64,000 bases of DNA from Sceloporus undulatus (GCF_019175285.1 NC_056527.1:118218133-118282132), one strand, 5' to 3'. Counted from the stretch's first letter, positions 24,108 to 35,130 are shown. Numbers and translations: made by a program. Notes: generated from the letters alone by a model not told the origin.

Positions 24108-24479
24108 GTTCTTTGCTATTTCAACACATTGGACTCTTTGATGCACAGAAGTTCTGAATTTGCCCAAACTGACTCTTTCTTCACTCCTCAGTCCTCAGCT
24201 CCATTCCCAGCCATAAGAACAGAAAGGGCACACACACAAACATACAGGATACACAGAGAGAGCTATATTTCACAACTAGAGCCTTCCTTTCCTGACTTTC
24301 CCTCTTGAGTCCAGCTCTCCACCTTGGGCTCCGTTGTGGTCTCCTCAAAGGAAGGAAGGGGAGGCCGCTGAACCTGCAGAGCATAACTTCCTTTCCCGCA
24401 AAGGCCTCCAGCGGAATAAGCAGCAGCATCTAGGCCCTGGCAATCCCTGCGCATGCTGAGGAGGCGCATCCAGGGGGAT

Positions 24480-24960
24480 GTTGAGGTTGCCCAGGACTAA
24501 AAACCTAGGCGAATCCAGCAGCAGCACAAAGACCAGTTGTGTCAGCTCCGCTGGGGAGTCTGTTAAAGAACGGAGTGGACAGTAAACCCACAGAATCCCC
24601 AGAGTTTCCCTAGTCTTTAAGCTGAGGCAAATACATTAGATGTGGTCCATCGTAGGGATAGGTATCCTGGCCAAAGCAAGAATGTCTTTATGGACCAAAG
24701 CAACATCCTCTTACCTGCTCACTGAGGGAGAACCCGGCTGGTAAGGCCTGATCCCAGGTGGCTGAGCTCTCATCACCCAGCCAGGTCTCCGTGAAACAAG
24801 CCAGGTCAGCCTCTTCGTCCAGTAGGAGATCATGGACTATGTGTGTTTTATTTTTGACTGACCTGGCATTACACAAGAGCAGGGAAAGGTTCTGTGGTTG
24901 TTTTGGTCTGCTCTCCAGCCCTTTTGGGATAGCAGGGTGAATGGAAGGGGAGAGAGATAT
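24480..24960 (-). mobile_element. L2-like LINE endonuclease start, antisense
   Basis: The minus strand (24688-24876) encodes CNARSVKNKTHIVHDLLLDE followed by ADLACFTETWLGDES. This is the N-terminal block of the APE-type endonuclease of L2-group LINEs. The rest of the element is missing or lies elsewhere. Confidence 0.75.
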
Positions 24961-25244
24961 CTGTCAGGGCCCTAACTGCAGCCCCTCTTGCAACACAAAA
25001 GGCAGTACTTTGAAAAAGGAATAGCTTTTATTGAAGAAGAAGTAATGGAAGTGACTTTTTTGTCAAGAATGAAAGAAAGTATAAAGATATCCCTTTTATA
25101 ACCATATGAATCCACCCCACTCCATTTACCAATGAAGCTGATTAATTGGATAGCCCTTTCCCGCACAGCGTTCTCCCACCTTTTCTGCGCAGTGTCCTCC
25201 CATCCGGGATTCTGGCAGCTCTCCTAAAACCAATGAAGCTCTCA

Positions 25245-25330
25245 TGTGCATTTATTCTTATTATTAACCTTTATTTATGAAGCGCTGCAAATTTACACAG
25301 CGCTGTACATACAATCTTTTTAATTAGACA
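25245..25330 (-). mobile_element. L2-type LINE 3' tail, antisense
   Basis: The sequence TTATTAACCTTTATTTATGAAGCGCTGCAAATTTACACAGCGCTGTAC is the complement of an L2-like 3' end with a small AGCGCT stem. Confidence 0.5.
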
Positions 25331-25416
25331 GTTCCTTGCCCTTATCTCAACCCCTGCACCTGTGGCCTTGGACCACAGAGCTCAACCACACAACAGTTTC
25401 AATTAACATGATAAAT

Positions 25417-25925
25417 AATAATAATAATAAAAGTTTTATTTATATACCGCAGCCTTCCATAGATCAGGGCGGTTTACACACAATTAAGATATACATACAT
25501 AAATCAAGCAAATCAAGCATAAACAATACATCAAAGAAACAATAAAAACAATTAAAAAGATAAAACCCCAATTAGCCCTTCCTCATGGCCACGGAAAGAG
25601 GAGGGAGGCCCTAAATGATGTTCATGGGGGGAATGCTTGATGAAATAAGAAGGTCTTTAAATCCTTCTTGAATTGGGCCAGGGAGGTAGTCGAGCGGAGC
25701 TCAGCGGGCAGCGTATTCCAGAGGGCCGGGGCGGCGATGGAAAACGTCCGCTTGGTGACGGAGGAAAGCCTAGCCCCCGGCACCTTCAGGAGTTGCTGCC
25801 CAGATGTTCTGAGGGTGCGGGACGGAATGTATGGGGAGAGGCGGTCCTTCAGGTATCCCGGACCCAAGCCATTTAGGGCTTTATAGGTAATTACCAACGC
25901 CAAAGTTACATTTTGGTCTACAGCC
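25417..25925 (-). mobile_element. L2-like LINE 3' end with open C-terminal reading frame
   Basis: A 93-aa open frame on the minus strand (25622-25903) reads VITYKALNGLGPGYLKDRLS... and RTFSIAAPALWNTLPAELR... and LKTFLFHQAF. This is the conserved C-terminal tail of L2/Rex-type LINE polymerases. It is followed by a short 3' untranslated part (AAACCGCCCTGATCTATGG) and a (TTA)n tail at 25420-25432. The frame is open to the break, so this 5'-truncated copy is fairly young. Confidence 0.85.
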
Positions 25926-25994
25926 CTGAGATGCCAGCAAAGAATTGCAAAAAAAGTAACTTTTTTCCAAGCTTTGGATGAAGTGGAGCAACTG

Positions 25995-26284
25995 TAAGCG
26001 GAGATTGGGAGTTTATCCCGTGACTATCCTGAAATTATGTGAAACGAGTTGATGCCAAGTTGCACAAAAACCACCATTAAAGTGGTCACAAAGAAGCATT
26101 AAGGCACATCCTTTTACTTTTGGGATTTCAGCAACGATGCATTTCCAATATTACTTTTATTTGCACAATTGTGTGTGATAATCACTCACACAATTACTCG
26201 GCATTTTTGCTTTATTTGCGGGATGCTTTAAATGCACTTAAATCTCTCTTTAATGCCGAAATTAGCCCCAGTGTGATAAACTCC
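25995..26284. mobile_element. Harbinger-like MITE (GGAGTTTATCACAC family), copy 1
   Basis: It is collinear with the elements at 29060, 31275 and 34230: GGGAGTTTATCCC, TTAAAGTGGTCACAAAGAAGCATTAA, TTACTTTTGGGATTTCAGCAAC, ATTTGCGGGATGCTTTAAATG, and the end GTGTGATAAACTCC. The outermost left terminus has decayed. Confidence 0.65.
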
Positions 26285-26384
26285 ATAGGATGGATAGATG
26301 GATAGATAGATAGATGCCGAGTAATTGTGTGAGATAGCACACATAGAGTTGTTTTTCACATTACACAATTGTACTAGTTTGATC

Positions 26385-26725
26385 CCACTATAACTGCCAT
26401 AAATCCTATGGAATCCTGGGATTTGCAGTTTAGGGAAGCACTGGAACTCTCTGGCAATGAATTCCAAGCACCTGTCCCTAAACCACAAATGTCAGCATTC
26501 TAGAGAATGATGGGACCAATGGGTACATAATGCAGTGTGGCACCCTATTCACTGCCACGGCTCCATCCTATGGAATCCTGGGATTTGTAGTTTGGTGAGG
26601 AACCAGCCCCCTTAGGCAGAGAAGGCTTTTTAAAAAAAAAAAAAAAAAAGACTTTGGAAAACTACAAATCCCAGGGTTCCATGGATGGCACAACAGCACT
26701 TATAGTGGCGTTAAACAGCACCATT
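26385..26725. mobile_element. Palindromic MITE remnants with poly-A core
   Basis: Two diverged pieces carry ATGGAATCCTGGGATTTGTAGTTT and its complement (AACTACAAATCCCAGGGTTCCATGG), separated near 26637 by a long A run. They belong to the same broad family as the elements at 17395 and 42405. Confidence 0.5.
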
Positions 26726-26839
26726 CCTACAGTATAGTCCCAAACATTGGTTCTCCAGATGTTTTGGACTTCAACTCCCAGAAGCCCCAGCCAGCCTGGT
26801 CAACAGGCAAGAATTCTGGGCAGGGAAGTCCAAAACATC

Positions 26840-27285
26840 TAGGCTGCACTCCCACTTACAAATAAATCACTTTGTGATCCGAATCGATGGGTCGGTTCAG
26901 CAGCGGAGCACATGGTTCCCACTACATTTGCCCCAATCGCATTTTCTTGCTGCCAAAATAAAATAAAATAAAATAACCCGCTTGTGGCTCACATTGACGC
27001 ATGAACCGATTCAAAATGCACCCGCTCCAGCTGCTGAAGGGCAAATTTAAATTGATTCCAATCCGCATCTGGTTCACACACTTGTGTGGAATCGATTTAT
27101 CCAAAAAGACGTGGAAAAAAATCAGCATCAAAAAGACGTGGTTTGAATGGGTCTAGCGCATGGCCCCTCCCTCTCCAAATCGCTTCAGCAAATCAGTTCA
27201 AGTGTGAACCATGGTCTTTTAAACCAATTCAAATAGATTTGTGATCTGGTCTAAAAGGTAGTGGGAATTAGGCCCTGGAGGACCA
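26840..27285. mobile_element. Non-autonomous DNA element, about 450 bp, copy 1
   Basis: The whole block is the inverted counterpart of 35175-35615. Shared words include GATCCGAATCGATGG / complement, GGCAAATTTAAATTGATTCC, ACACTTGTGTGGAATCGATTTA, AAAAAGACGTGG and TCTAGCGCATGGCCCC. Ends (CACTCCCACTTACAAATAAAT and TAGTGGGAATTAGGCCC) are roughly inverted. No ORF. Superfamily not determined. Confidence 0.6.
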
Positions 27286-27477
27286 AAGTTTGGGAACCAC
27301 TGGTGTAGATACACCTCAGGTCAGATAAAGTGGAAACACAGCATTGGAATTGTGCAATATGAAAGAGACCACATACACAACCACACAGACACAAAGGAGA
27401 ACTGGAAATCCAGTTGCTCTATGCAAAGAATGTCTGGTCGAAGGCGGGCGGCTTCTGACGACCAGGTCGACTTTCCT

Positions 27478-30400
27478 CTAGAACTTCAGCTCCATCTCAC
27501 AGATCCAGTAGAACGAGCGCGAGCAATGGTTGTCGTTCCACAGGCCGGACGAGTACATGTGGACACAGTCTTCTCCGCCGCCGAGGCCGTGGCCGTACCA
27601 GTGGTCTGGCTGGTTTTCCACCCAGTCACTTTCAAAGAAAAGGAGAACAGGCTTTTGGTCATCCTTAGTAGAAATGTTAACCTTAAACATGGAAAATGGC
27701 TTGCTTTCTTTATTATGGCTGCACAATTGGCGGCGGCCAAATCTTGGAAGCACGGAGCAATTTGGAAAAGCTTGCTAGTACAATGGGGTTTTGTAACAGA
27801 CAAATGAGACGAGGCACATTTCAAGAGGACGGGATGCTTTTTATTGACTTTGTCAATGACCCTCCACATCGACTTAAACCTCCAGACTCACACAACTCTT
27901 TCTGGAAAGATACCTCACAATCTGACAAGACCCCCATTCCTGAAAGAACTGATCTACCGGACCCTGCGGCACAATAATTGTTGACCAGTTCCGCGTCCTT
28001 TCGCTTCGTTTTGTTATGTTTTGGATTTTACATTGCACTATGTACTGCTACTTTGAAAAGATTTTAAAATTCAATGAAAACAATTTTTTAAACAAAAGGA
28101 AAATCAGTTTCCATTGCATTGCAGGTTACATGGGCCGCAGGGTAAGCAGAGGTCCTCCTTGTTCCAAGACACGTCCTAGACTTCAGCCTTCTGTCCAGGA
28201 GGAATTCCACCATGGAGCATGACTTGGAAGCATGCATAAACATTTATAGGAATGTTTTTCACATTGATGTCATAATGTCTTCCTTTTTTCTCTCGAATGT
28301 CCTACATTTTATAATGCCTTGTCTTCCATTTAAGGTTAGGACATCTGGTCACCCTTTTCCGGACACAATTTGAAGTGTGAGAGAGGACCTACGAAGCGCT
28401 CAGGTCTAGGGCATTTGGCCGACTGTATCTCCCCATATGAGCCAACCTGGGCTTTGAGGTCACCAAGAAGGGCCCTTCTCTCCATCCCACCACCTTCATG
28501 GCCACCAATGATGGGAACGCAAGAGAGGGCCTTCTTGGCGGTTGCCCCCAGACTCTGCAACTCCCTCTGAAATCGCAACAGGGGTGAGGAGGAATTGAAC
28601 TCACTTTTTGCGAAAGGTGTACGTCGAACCGTCCACCCACTTCCAGGCTCCGCTGACGTCCGTCAAGCCGATCCAGGTATAACCTGACCTTTTGCGCTGG
28701 TTTATAAACCTCTAGCGTGAGAAAAGACAAGTTAAGAAAATACTGAGCCGTCGTGCTGTCCTCCTTCTGCAAGTAGAAAACTGGGGAGCATCCATTCCTG
28801 GAAAAAGATTACTCCCTCTCCATTTTCCGTGTCCAGAGACCAAAAGACTGCTCCTGGAAGACATATTGTAACATCAAGGGGGTGCAGTGGCCTGGCCCTG
28901 TTTTGTACCATGGCACCAGAATAGGCTCCTTCAATTTTGGGAGCAATATCTTGCTTTCATTCTGCTCAATCATGCGTCTTGTATATTTGCCAACCTAAAC
29001 CTCTGTAAAAAAGAAATAACATGCAACTGGGAAAGCACATGGAGAAATCTAAACACTTAGGAGTTTATCACCCTGGGGCTAATTTCGGCATTAAAGAGAG
29101 ATTAAAGCGCATTTAAAGCATCCTGCAAATAAAGCAAAAATGGTGAGTAATTGTGCAAATGGTTATCACACACAATTGTGCAAATAAAAGTAATATTGGA
29201 AATGCATTGTCACTGAAATCCCCAAAGTAAAAAGATGTGCATTAATGCTTCTTTGTGACCACTTGGGTTTTGTGTGAAGGGATATTCACGGGATAAACTC
29301 CCAATCTCCTTTGTGTGATAAACTCCTTGGAAGAGATGGTAGCTACCTAAACTTAGAGATAATATGTAGCTGGGAAAACACAGGAAGAAATCTAAAGGCT
29401 TAGAAGAAATAGGAGCTGGCCTAGACTGGGAGATCACATCTAGACGGGAAAGCAGAGGAGAAATCTAAACACTTAGAAGAAATAGGAATTTACCTAGACT
29501 TAGGACTTTATCACACAGGGAAAATTGGGGTTTAAACCGCCGATTATCCTGTGCAAAATGTGATATTGCTTTTCAGTTTTTCAGACACATTGCTATTAAA
29601 GAGGCAATAAAGAAGCTATAAAGAGGCAATACATTTTCCCATGAATGATTTGTTGCAGTTTATTGCCTCTTTATAGCCCCTTTATTGACTCTAGTCTTTA
29701 ATAGCGACGTCTTGTGAAAATCTTAAATGCGACGTCGCATTTTGCATGGGATAATCACCTGTTTAAACTCCAATTTTGCCCTATTCTCCCCATGAGATAA
29801 AGTCCTTAGAGATAACATGTAGCTGGGAAAGCAGAGAGAGGAATCTAAACACTTAGAAGAGATAGCAGGTAGCGGATTAAAGACAGCAGACCTTAAAGGG
29901 ATGTTGGGCTCATGGCTAACGCCTGTGAAGACAACCATCTGACCAATGGCCTGGGAGGGTATGATCTAGGAGTGGCATGATCTTGGAGAAACCTATAAAA
30001 ACACCTAAGATATTGACATAAGGTTGGAGCTTCAGCATGGACCTTCAGGCCTGTTCCTTGGTGGCTGCAGAAGAGGTCTACTCTGTTGCTATCTCTCTGG
30101 GGCTCCCAGAAGTTGAACGGAGGTGTTTGCTTGGTGTGATTTATGGATATTCTTCAGCATGGCTTACTGAGTGTATAGCAAATCACAAGGCTTTTGCGAC
30201 CACAGCGGCTGTTTCGCATTGCTTCTGAATCGTAGAAAAGAATCTCTTTGCCTTTGTCAAAACGCCACCTACTTTTTCCTCCGGTGAGTTGAAGATCACC
30301 AAGTGCGCGTTCTTCCTTTCGCAGTTGCTCTTGGCGTTTTCCCACGACAACGTCGACCGGGACATCCAGTAGCAGCTCTCCTGGAAGATCTGCCAATCCT

Positions 30401-30598
30401 TGGGGCAGCAGCCGCTTTTGGTGCCTATCAATGGGGCAGAAAGGGTCAGAGCATTGCCCAGCCGCAACTGACACATGTCTTCTATGTATCCCACACACTC
30501 CTGACACTTGGGAAGACCCTGTTCAGCCCCTGCAAACAGCAAAACCCTTCTGAAATTCATGGGGTCACCATAGGTTGACAGGCAACTTGAAGGCACAG

Positions 30599-30632
<34 letters not shown>

Positions 30633-32845
30633 GGATAAGATCATGTCTTATCTTGGAAGCTAAGCAGAGTCAGCCCTGGTTAGGACTTGGATGGGAGACC
30701 ACCAACAAAGTCCAGGTGCTGGAGAAGGCTCTGTTTCAGAGGAAGGAGTTTCCCTTGCCTATGAAAACCCTCTAAAATTCATGGGGTCACCAGAAGTCAA
30801 GAGGCGACTTGAAGGCACCTGCTCCCACTCCCACTCACAGACACAGTTATGGAAACGTGGAAAGCTGATTTTGGAGTTTCTTTACCGTTGCTTCTCATTT
30901 CAACCAGGTCACAGCTGAATGATCTTGAATCTTGCTGTAGGTTTTCCAGCTGTTCTTGGAACAAGTCGTTGGCTAGGAGAACAGAGTAAGAGAGAAGTAC
31001 GTTAACATCCAAAATCCACAAAACAGTGGTACCTTTATTTGGCCAACCAAATCATGGGGTTTTCTGGGGCTGAGAGTGTGCAAATATATAAATACAGCCA
31101 CATCTGGGCACCCCTATTTCTTTGGGTTTGTGAGAGAGAGAGACCCAAGCCCCATCCCAACCGTCAACTAGGTTCTATCCACTCCCCAAATTTCACACAC
31201 TTCTGACCCAAAAGGAAAACAGATCTAACCCCCCCCCCCCCCCCCCGCCCCCCGCCCCGGGCAAATATGCTCTTAGTTGATCACATGAGAGAGATCAGGA
31301 GTTTATCCTGTGGATATCTTGGAAAAATCACGTAATTACATGCAATGATTTCGCATGCCATCGCACAAAATCAGCCATTAAAGTGGTCACAAAGAAGCAT
31401 TAATGTGCATCTTTTTTACTTTTGGGGTTTCAGCAACAATGCATTGTGCAATTGCATGTGATAATCATTTGCGCAATTACTTGCCATTTCAGCTTCATTT
31501 GTGGGATGCATTAAATGTGCTTCAATCTCTCTTTAATGGTGAAATCAACCTCAATGTGATAAATTCCTAGCTTCCTTTATTTGCATTGTACATATCAGGG
31601 ATAGCTATATTGGCTATATAGCAAAGTACAGCATCATCCAAAATCCACAAAACAGAGATACTTTTATTTGGTCAACAAAAATGCACATTATACATGATGC
31701 AAACTTTCCGAGCTCCTTCATCAGGTAAAGGTATTGAAAATGATACAGGAGGGGGAAATGGATGATATTAGCTCTGCATTTGGTCCTGATGTTGTGGTTG
31801 TTGTCCTCAGTTCAGGTTGTCTGGAAAGGTCTTCATGCAGGTGGGACCTTCTTCCTTCTGGCCATGTGGATACTGGGAGATTCAGTCCAGGAAATACGGA
31901 AACTTTAATTCCATTTGCAAGATAAAAAAAACTGCTGTCTTTGAGATCCAGTTTGACTCCAATCCTTTGGAGCTTCGAAAGATTGCAACCTAGAATCCTA
32001 GAGTTGGAAGAGACCGCAAGGGCCATCCAGTCCAACCCCCTTCTGCCATGCAGGAAATCCAAATCAAAGCATCCCCGACAGATGGCCATCTAGCCTCTGC
32101 TTAAAGACCTCCAAGGAAGGAGACTTCATTACACTCCGAGGAAGTGTGTTCCACCTGTATAATGTGCATTTTGGCTGGCCCAATAAAGGTATCCCTATTT
32201 TGCACGATGCTGTACTTTGCATTCTACAACTGCCCTTTCTTATCCACAGATTCCTTATCCATGGATTCTGCCATCCACAGTTTGAAAATATTTTTAAAAA
32301 TATAAATTCCCAAAAGCAAGGCTTCATTTTGTCATTTTATATAAGGGACACCATTTTACTCTGCCATTGCATTTTATGGGACTTGAGCATCCACAGATTT
32401 TGGCATCCACTGTGGTTCCAGGAACCAAAGCCAGTGGATTCCAAAGGACCAGTGTATTGTGAGCCCATTTACAAGTGGAGGAAACTATCAGAATGAATGT
32501 CCAAGCTGGTATTATTAAAGCAGAACCACCTGAAGTTAGCTGGACATGACACTTTGGAAAGTTACTTTTCCCATTGCTCCTCTAACTATTGAGAAGGTCC
32601 TTCCGGTCGTCACTCCGCATCCACGGATCCTCCTCCCACGGACTCAAGCCGCCACAGCTTGAAAATGTTTTTAAATACAGTATATAAATGCCAAAAAGCA
32701 AGCCTTGATTATACTATTTTATACAGAGAACATATTTCATTGTGCCATTGTATTCAATGAGACTTGAGCATACATGGATTTTGGTATCCACGGGGGATCC
32801 TGGAACCCAAATCCAGTGGATACCAAGGGTCCACTGCAAATAGTA

Positions 32846-32880
<35 letters not shown>

Positions 32881-34918
32881 CCATTGTAAATAATTGAACT
32901 TGAGCATCTACAGATTCTGGTATCCACTGGGGTCCTGGAATCAAATCCAATGGATACCAAGGGACCGCTGTAAATGTTCTTTTTACTGAAATTCAGAAAG
33001 ATTAATCCACTCACCTTTCTTCATCTTGACACTATGCGCCATCAAGAGTTTTCCCAGTGATGTCAGTCTCCATCCTGTGCTGTTCCCTGGAATGGGCAAT
33101 GCAAGTGGATGATGGGATAAGAAATCATGGACCCAGGATTTCACCATTCGGCAGGATCCAAAAAAAGAAACCCTCCCAACTCCCTTTCTCAGCCTGCATT
33201 TGGCCACAAAGGTGGACCAACCCCAAGAAGAGGGCCCTGGCTGGCAACCTGGAACCAAAATGGGGGTCCTACAAATTTGTAGGAAAATTGTCCTAGGTGG
33301 AAAGTTCATTTTTGGGGGGACTGGAACTATCAGAACTCTCCCAGATGAGATTCTGGGAACTGCCACCCAAAAGGAAAAAGAGTAACTTTTCCTGAGTTTG
33401 GCTTCTCATCCCCATCCTTTACTCACTCTGGAGTAAGATGCAGAAACAAGTAAAAGCACATGCTATGAGAAAGAGACATCTTCAACTATTTGGTAGAACA
33501 CACCTTCGTGATGCTTGTTTTAACTCTGATAATAGGACCCACTCTTGTGCAGAGCTTAGGAAAGTTACTTTTTTTGGACTGAAATTCCTGGAACCCCTCT
33601 ATGTTGACCAATGGGATTCTAGGAGCTGTTGTCCAAAAAAGAAAAAGAAAGTAACTTCCCCCGGTTTGGCTTCTTGTTCCTCGTCCTGTCATTGCTTCAC
33701 TCACTCTTGTTCTGGAGGCTGCTGAGTCCGGTCCAGACCGTTTGGTTAAAGCTGTTCAGGGCCTTGGTGGTCCCCCATTTTTCCGCATTGAGCTGGACCC
33801 CTGGACAAAGGAAAAGAAAAGGTGAGAGCAAAGACCGGCCTCTTGCCTTGCACACTCACACACGCCTATCCTCTCCTTTGCACTAACAGATGGCGTGCCT
33901 CAAACATCAATTCATTTTTTTAATAACTGGATTTTTAACAATATAAAGAGTGCATCTACAGTAGAAATAAAGCAGTTTGACACCACTTTAAGTGCTATGG
34001 AATCCTGGGACTTATAGTTTGTGGTCTGAGTTATTGCATGTCTTCAGGTTGTTTCCAATTTATGGCAACCCTATGGCAAACCACCTATGGCAGGGTTTTC
34101 CTGGCAGGGTTCTTCAGAGTGGGTTTGCCATTGACATCCTCTGAGGCTGAGAGAGAATGACTTAGCTAAGGTCACCCAGTGGGTTTCCATGGCTGAGTTG
34201 GGATTTGAACCCTGGTCTCTATAGTCATAGGAGTTTGTCATATGAAGGAGATCGGGAGTTCATCCCATGAATATCCTGGAAAAATCGCCTAATTACGCGA
34301 AATGATTTCACATGACAAAACCCAACGTTAAAGTAGTCACAAAGAAGCACTGACACGCATCTTTTTACTTTCGGGATTTCAGCAACAATGCATTTACGAT
34401 ATCGCTTTTATTTGCGAAATTGTGTGCGATAGTCATTTGCGCAAGAACTCACCATTTTTGTTTTGTTTGCGGTATGCTTTAAATGTGCTTTAACCTCTCT
34501 TTAATGCTGAAATTAGTCCCAGTGTGATAAACTCCATAGTGCAACACTCAAATCCCACGAAACTACAGATCCTAGAATGCCATAGCATGGAGCCTCAGCA
34601 GTTAAAGCGGTGTCAAACGGCGCTATTTGTGCAGCGCAGATGCAGTCTGGGTCTGTTTCTTCAAACTGGGACCACAGACAGTTCCAGGGGGGCTTTGCAG
34701 ATTCTGGGAACCATCACCCCCAAAAGTAACTTTTGCCCAAGCTCCATCCACTTCTCCTTTCCCCAAAGCCCTTGGCTGCTCCTCTTGGCCCATTCGCTCA
34801 CCTTGAAAACCGAGGACCACAACCGAGAGGGTGAGGATGCCGCAGGCCGCTATCAGGGCCAGGACCAGCCGGTTGGTGGGGCAAACACGGCGCCAGGAGG
34901 ACTGGGGCGATGGGAACC
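27478..34918 (-). CDS. Galactose-type C-type lectin receptor (ASGR/CLEC10A-like), 6 supported exons
   Basis: Minus-strand exons run 34918-34802, 33800-33705, 30972-30886, 30424-30273, 28711-28605 and 27628-27478, all GT-AG and phase-consistent (1,1,1,0,2). They encode 235 residues after the N-terminal tail. Exon 1 of this list carries a basic flank and one membrane anchor ([20 protein letters not shown]), so a type II protein. The next two form a short stalk with N-linked sites NQT, NKT and, at the next junction, NGT. The last three form the lectin domain: [16 protein letters not shown] start, YTWIGLTD, then [17 protein letters not shown] and a WND...C end. QPD plus the glycine loop specifies Gal/GalNAc in ASGR1 and CLEC10A, with calcium. 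The stalk is shorter than in human ASGR1. Which of ASGR1, ASGR2 or CLEC10A is the orthologue cannot be told. The initiator ATG was not found. Confidence 0.9.
28325..28590 (+). mobile_element. L2-like LINE C-terminal fragment, sense
   Basis: The plus strand gives [16 protein letters not shown], then a PP-rich stretch and [16 protein letters not shown]. This is the same L2-group C-terminal tail as at 25622-25903. It sits within 20 bases of the lectin exon at 28605 and is interrupted soon after. Confidence 0.65.
29060..29326. mobile_element. Harbinger-like MITE, copy 2 (inverted)
   Basis: The left end is GGAGTTTATCACCCTGGGG after TTA. The right end is CTTTGTGTGATAAACTCC before TTG. The body is the complement of copies 1, 3 and 4. 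It lies in a lectin intron. Confidence 0.75.
29503..29805. mobile_element. Harbinger-like TTA-flanked element, second family
   Basis: The ends are GGACTTTATCACACAGGG and the complement of CCCCATGAGATAAAGTCC, with exact TTA duplications at 29500-29502 and 29806-29808. The inner arms (AAATTGGGGTTTAAAC / GTTTAAACTCCAATTTT) extend the inverted repeat. A three-base TTA target and GG terminus fit PIF/Harbinger. Confidence 0.75.
30535..30632 (+). mobile_element. SINE 3' tail ending in (AC)n
   Basis: AATTCATGGGGTCACCATAGGTTGACAGGCAACTTGAAGGCAC is the SINE tail. The (AC)n run at 30601-30631 is its microsatellite end. Confidence 0.65.
30635..30820 (+). mobile_element. 5S rRNA-derived SINE
   Basis: Positions 30638-30705 follow vertebrate 5S rRNA closely: GATCATGTCTTATCTTGGAAGC, TAAGCAGAGTCAGCCCTGGTTAGG and ACTTGGATGGGAGACCACC. 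These cover the internal 5S promoter region. The 3' part (TCATGGGGTCACCAGAAGTC...GACTTGAAGGCAC) is the same tail as the tRNA-type SINEs of this window. It is a chimeric SINE, not a 5S gene. Confidence 0.85.
31231..31260. repeat. Poly-C tract
   Basis: A run of about 18 C is followed by CCGCCCCCCGCCCCGGG. The minus strand is G-rich in four blocks and could fold as a quadruplex. It lies between lectin exons. Confidence 0.8.
31275..31569. mobile_element. Harbinger-like MITE, copy 3
   Basis: Same orientation and body as copy 1 (AGGAGTTTATCCTGTGG, TTAAAGTGGTCACAAAGAAGC, GTGGGATGCATTAAATGTGC, end ATGTGATAAATTCC). The left terminus is diverged. Confidence 0.65.
31985..32160 (-). mobile_element. CR1 LINE 3' end, antisense
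   Basis: TAGAATCCTAGAGTTGGAAGAGACC, CATCCAGTCCAACCCCC, GATGGCCATCTAGCCTCTG and AGACCTCCAAGGAAGGAGAC are the complement of the CR1 terminus. Confidence 0.85.
32235..32990. mobile_element. Tigger/MER2-like elements with (TAA)n
   Basis: Two copies (about 32235-32460 and 32600-32845) carry TATCCATGGATTCxGCCATCCACxGxTTGAAAATATTTTTAAA, GGGACTTGAGCATCCACAGATTTTGG and CCAGTGGATxCCAAxGGxCCA. These match the stepwise plan of mammalian MER2/Tigger elements. After the second, a (TAA)n run (32843-32877) separates an extra copy of the final 100 bases (32880-32985). Confidence 0.65.
34030..34560 (-). mobile_element. tRNA-derived SINE, antisense, split by a MITE
   Basis: The SINE reads backwards from TCTTCAGGTTGTTTCC through GCCATTGACATCCTCTGAGGCTGAGAGAGA to GGATTTGAACCCTGGTCTC (B-box complement). 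It resumes after the insertion at 34536 with GTGCAACACTCAAA. The insert is the element at 34230-34535. Confidence 0.75.
34230..34535. mobile_element. Harbinger-like MITE, copy 4, nested in a SINE
   Basis: The ends are GGAGTTTGTCATATG and GTGTGATAAACTCC. ATA stands on both sides (34227-34229, 34536-34538), and the SINE sequence is continuous if the insert and one ATA are removed. This fixes the borders and a 3-base target duplication. Confidence 0.85.
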
Positions 34919-35014
34919 CTGCGGGCAAAGGAAGAAGTGGGCAATGCCCAAGCTGCCATCTCCTCCAGTCTTCCAATTTAAGATCTATTGCTCTATTGCA
35001 ACCACCTATCCATT

Positions 35015-35130
35015 GTTCATTTTAAACAGATGGCCATCTGTTGGGGATGCTTTGATTGAGAGTTCCTGCATGGCAGAATAGAGTTGGACTGGATGGCCCT
35101 TTTTGGGGTCTCTTCCAACTCTATGATTCC
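35015..35130 (+). mobile_element. CR1 LINE terminal fragment, sense
   Basis: AGATGGCCATCTGTTGGGGATGC, TTTCCTGCATGGCAG-like and CTCTTCCAACTCTATGATTCC mark the last 115 bases of CR1. Confidence 0.85.

Larger units (their letters stand above)
20690..24475 (+). repeat. Copy B of the duplicated zinc-finger segment, itself partly doubled
   Basis: It is homologous to copy A (2540-6665). Within copy B, 20690-21235 and 21240-22740 are two versions of the same intron block. For example, the block GACCTCTGCAGTTAGCTTGCA lies near 20918 and 22133, and GGGTCATGCTTGGGTTACTCACAGCAAC near 21150 and 22380. The first version lacks the central part. The segment thus went through at least two duplications. Confidence 0.8.

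Noticed and set aside
27352-27807. Plus-strand 151-aa ORF
   Set aside because: It is the antisense of the last lectin exon, whose minus-strand reading has clear lectin motifs.
30638-30730. 5S rRNA gene
   Set aside because: Only the central 5S region is present, with substitutions, and it continues into a SINE tail.
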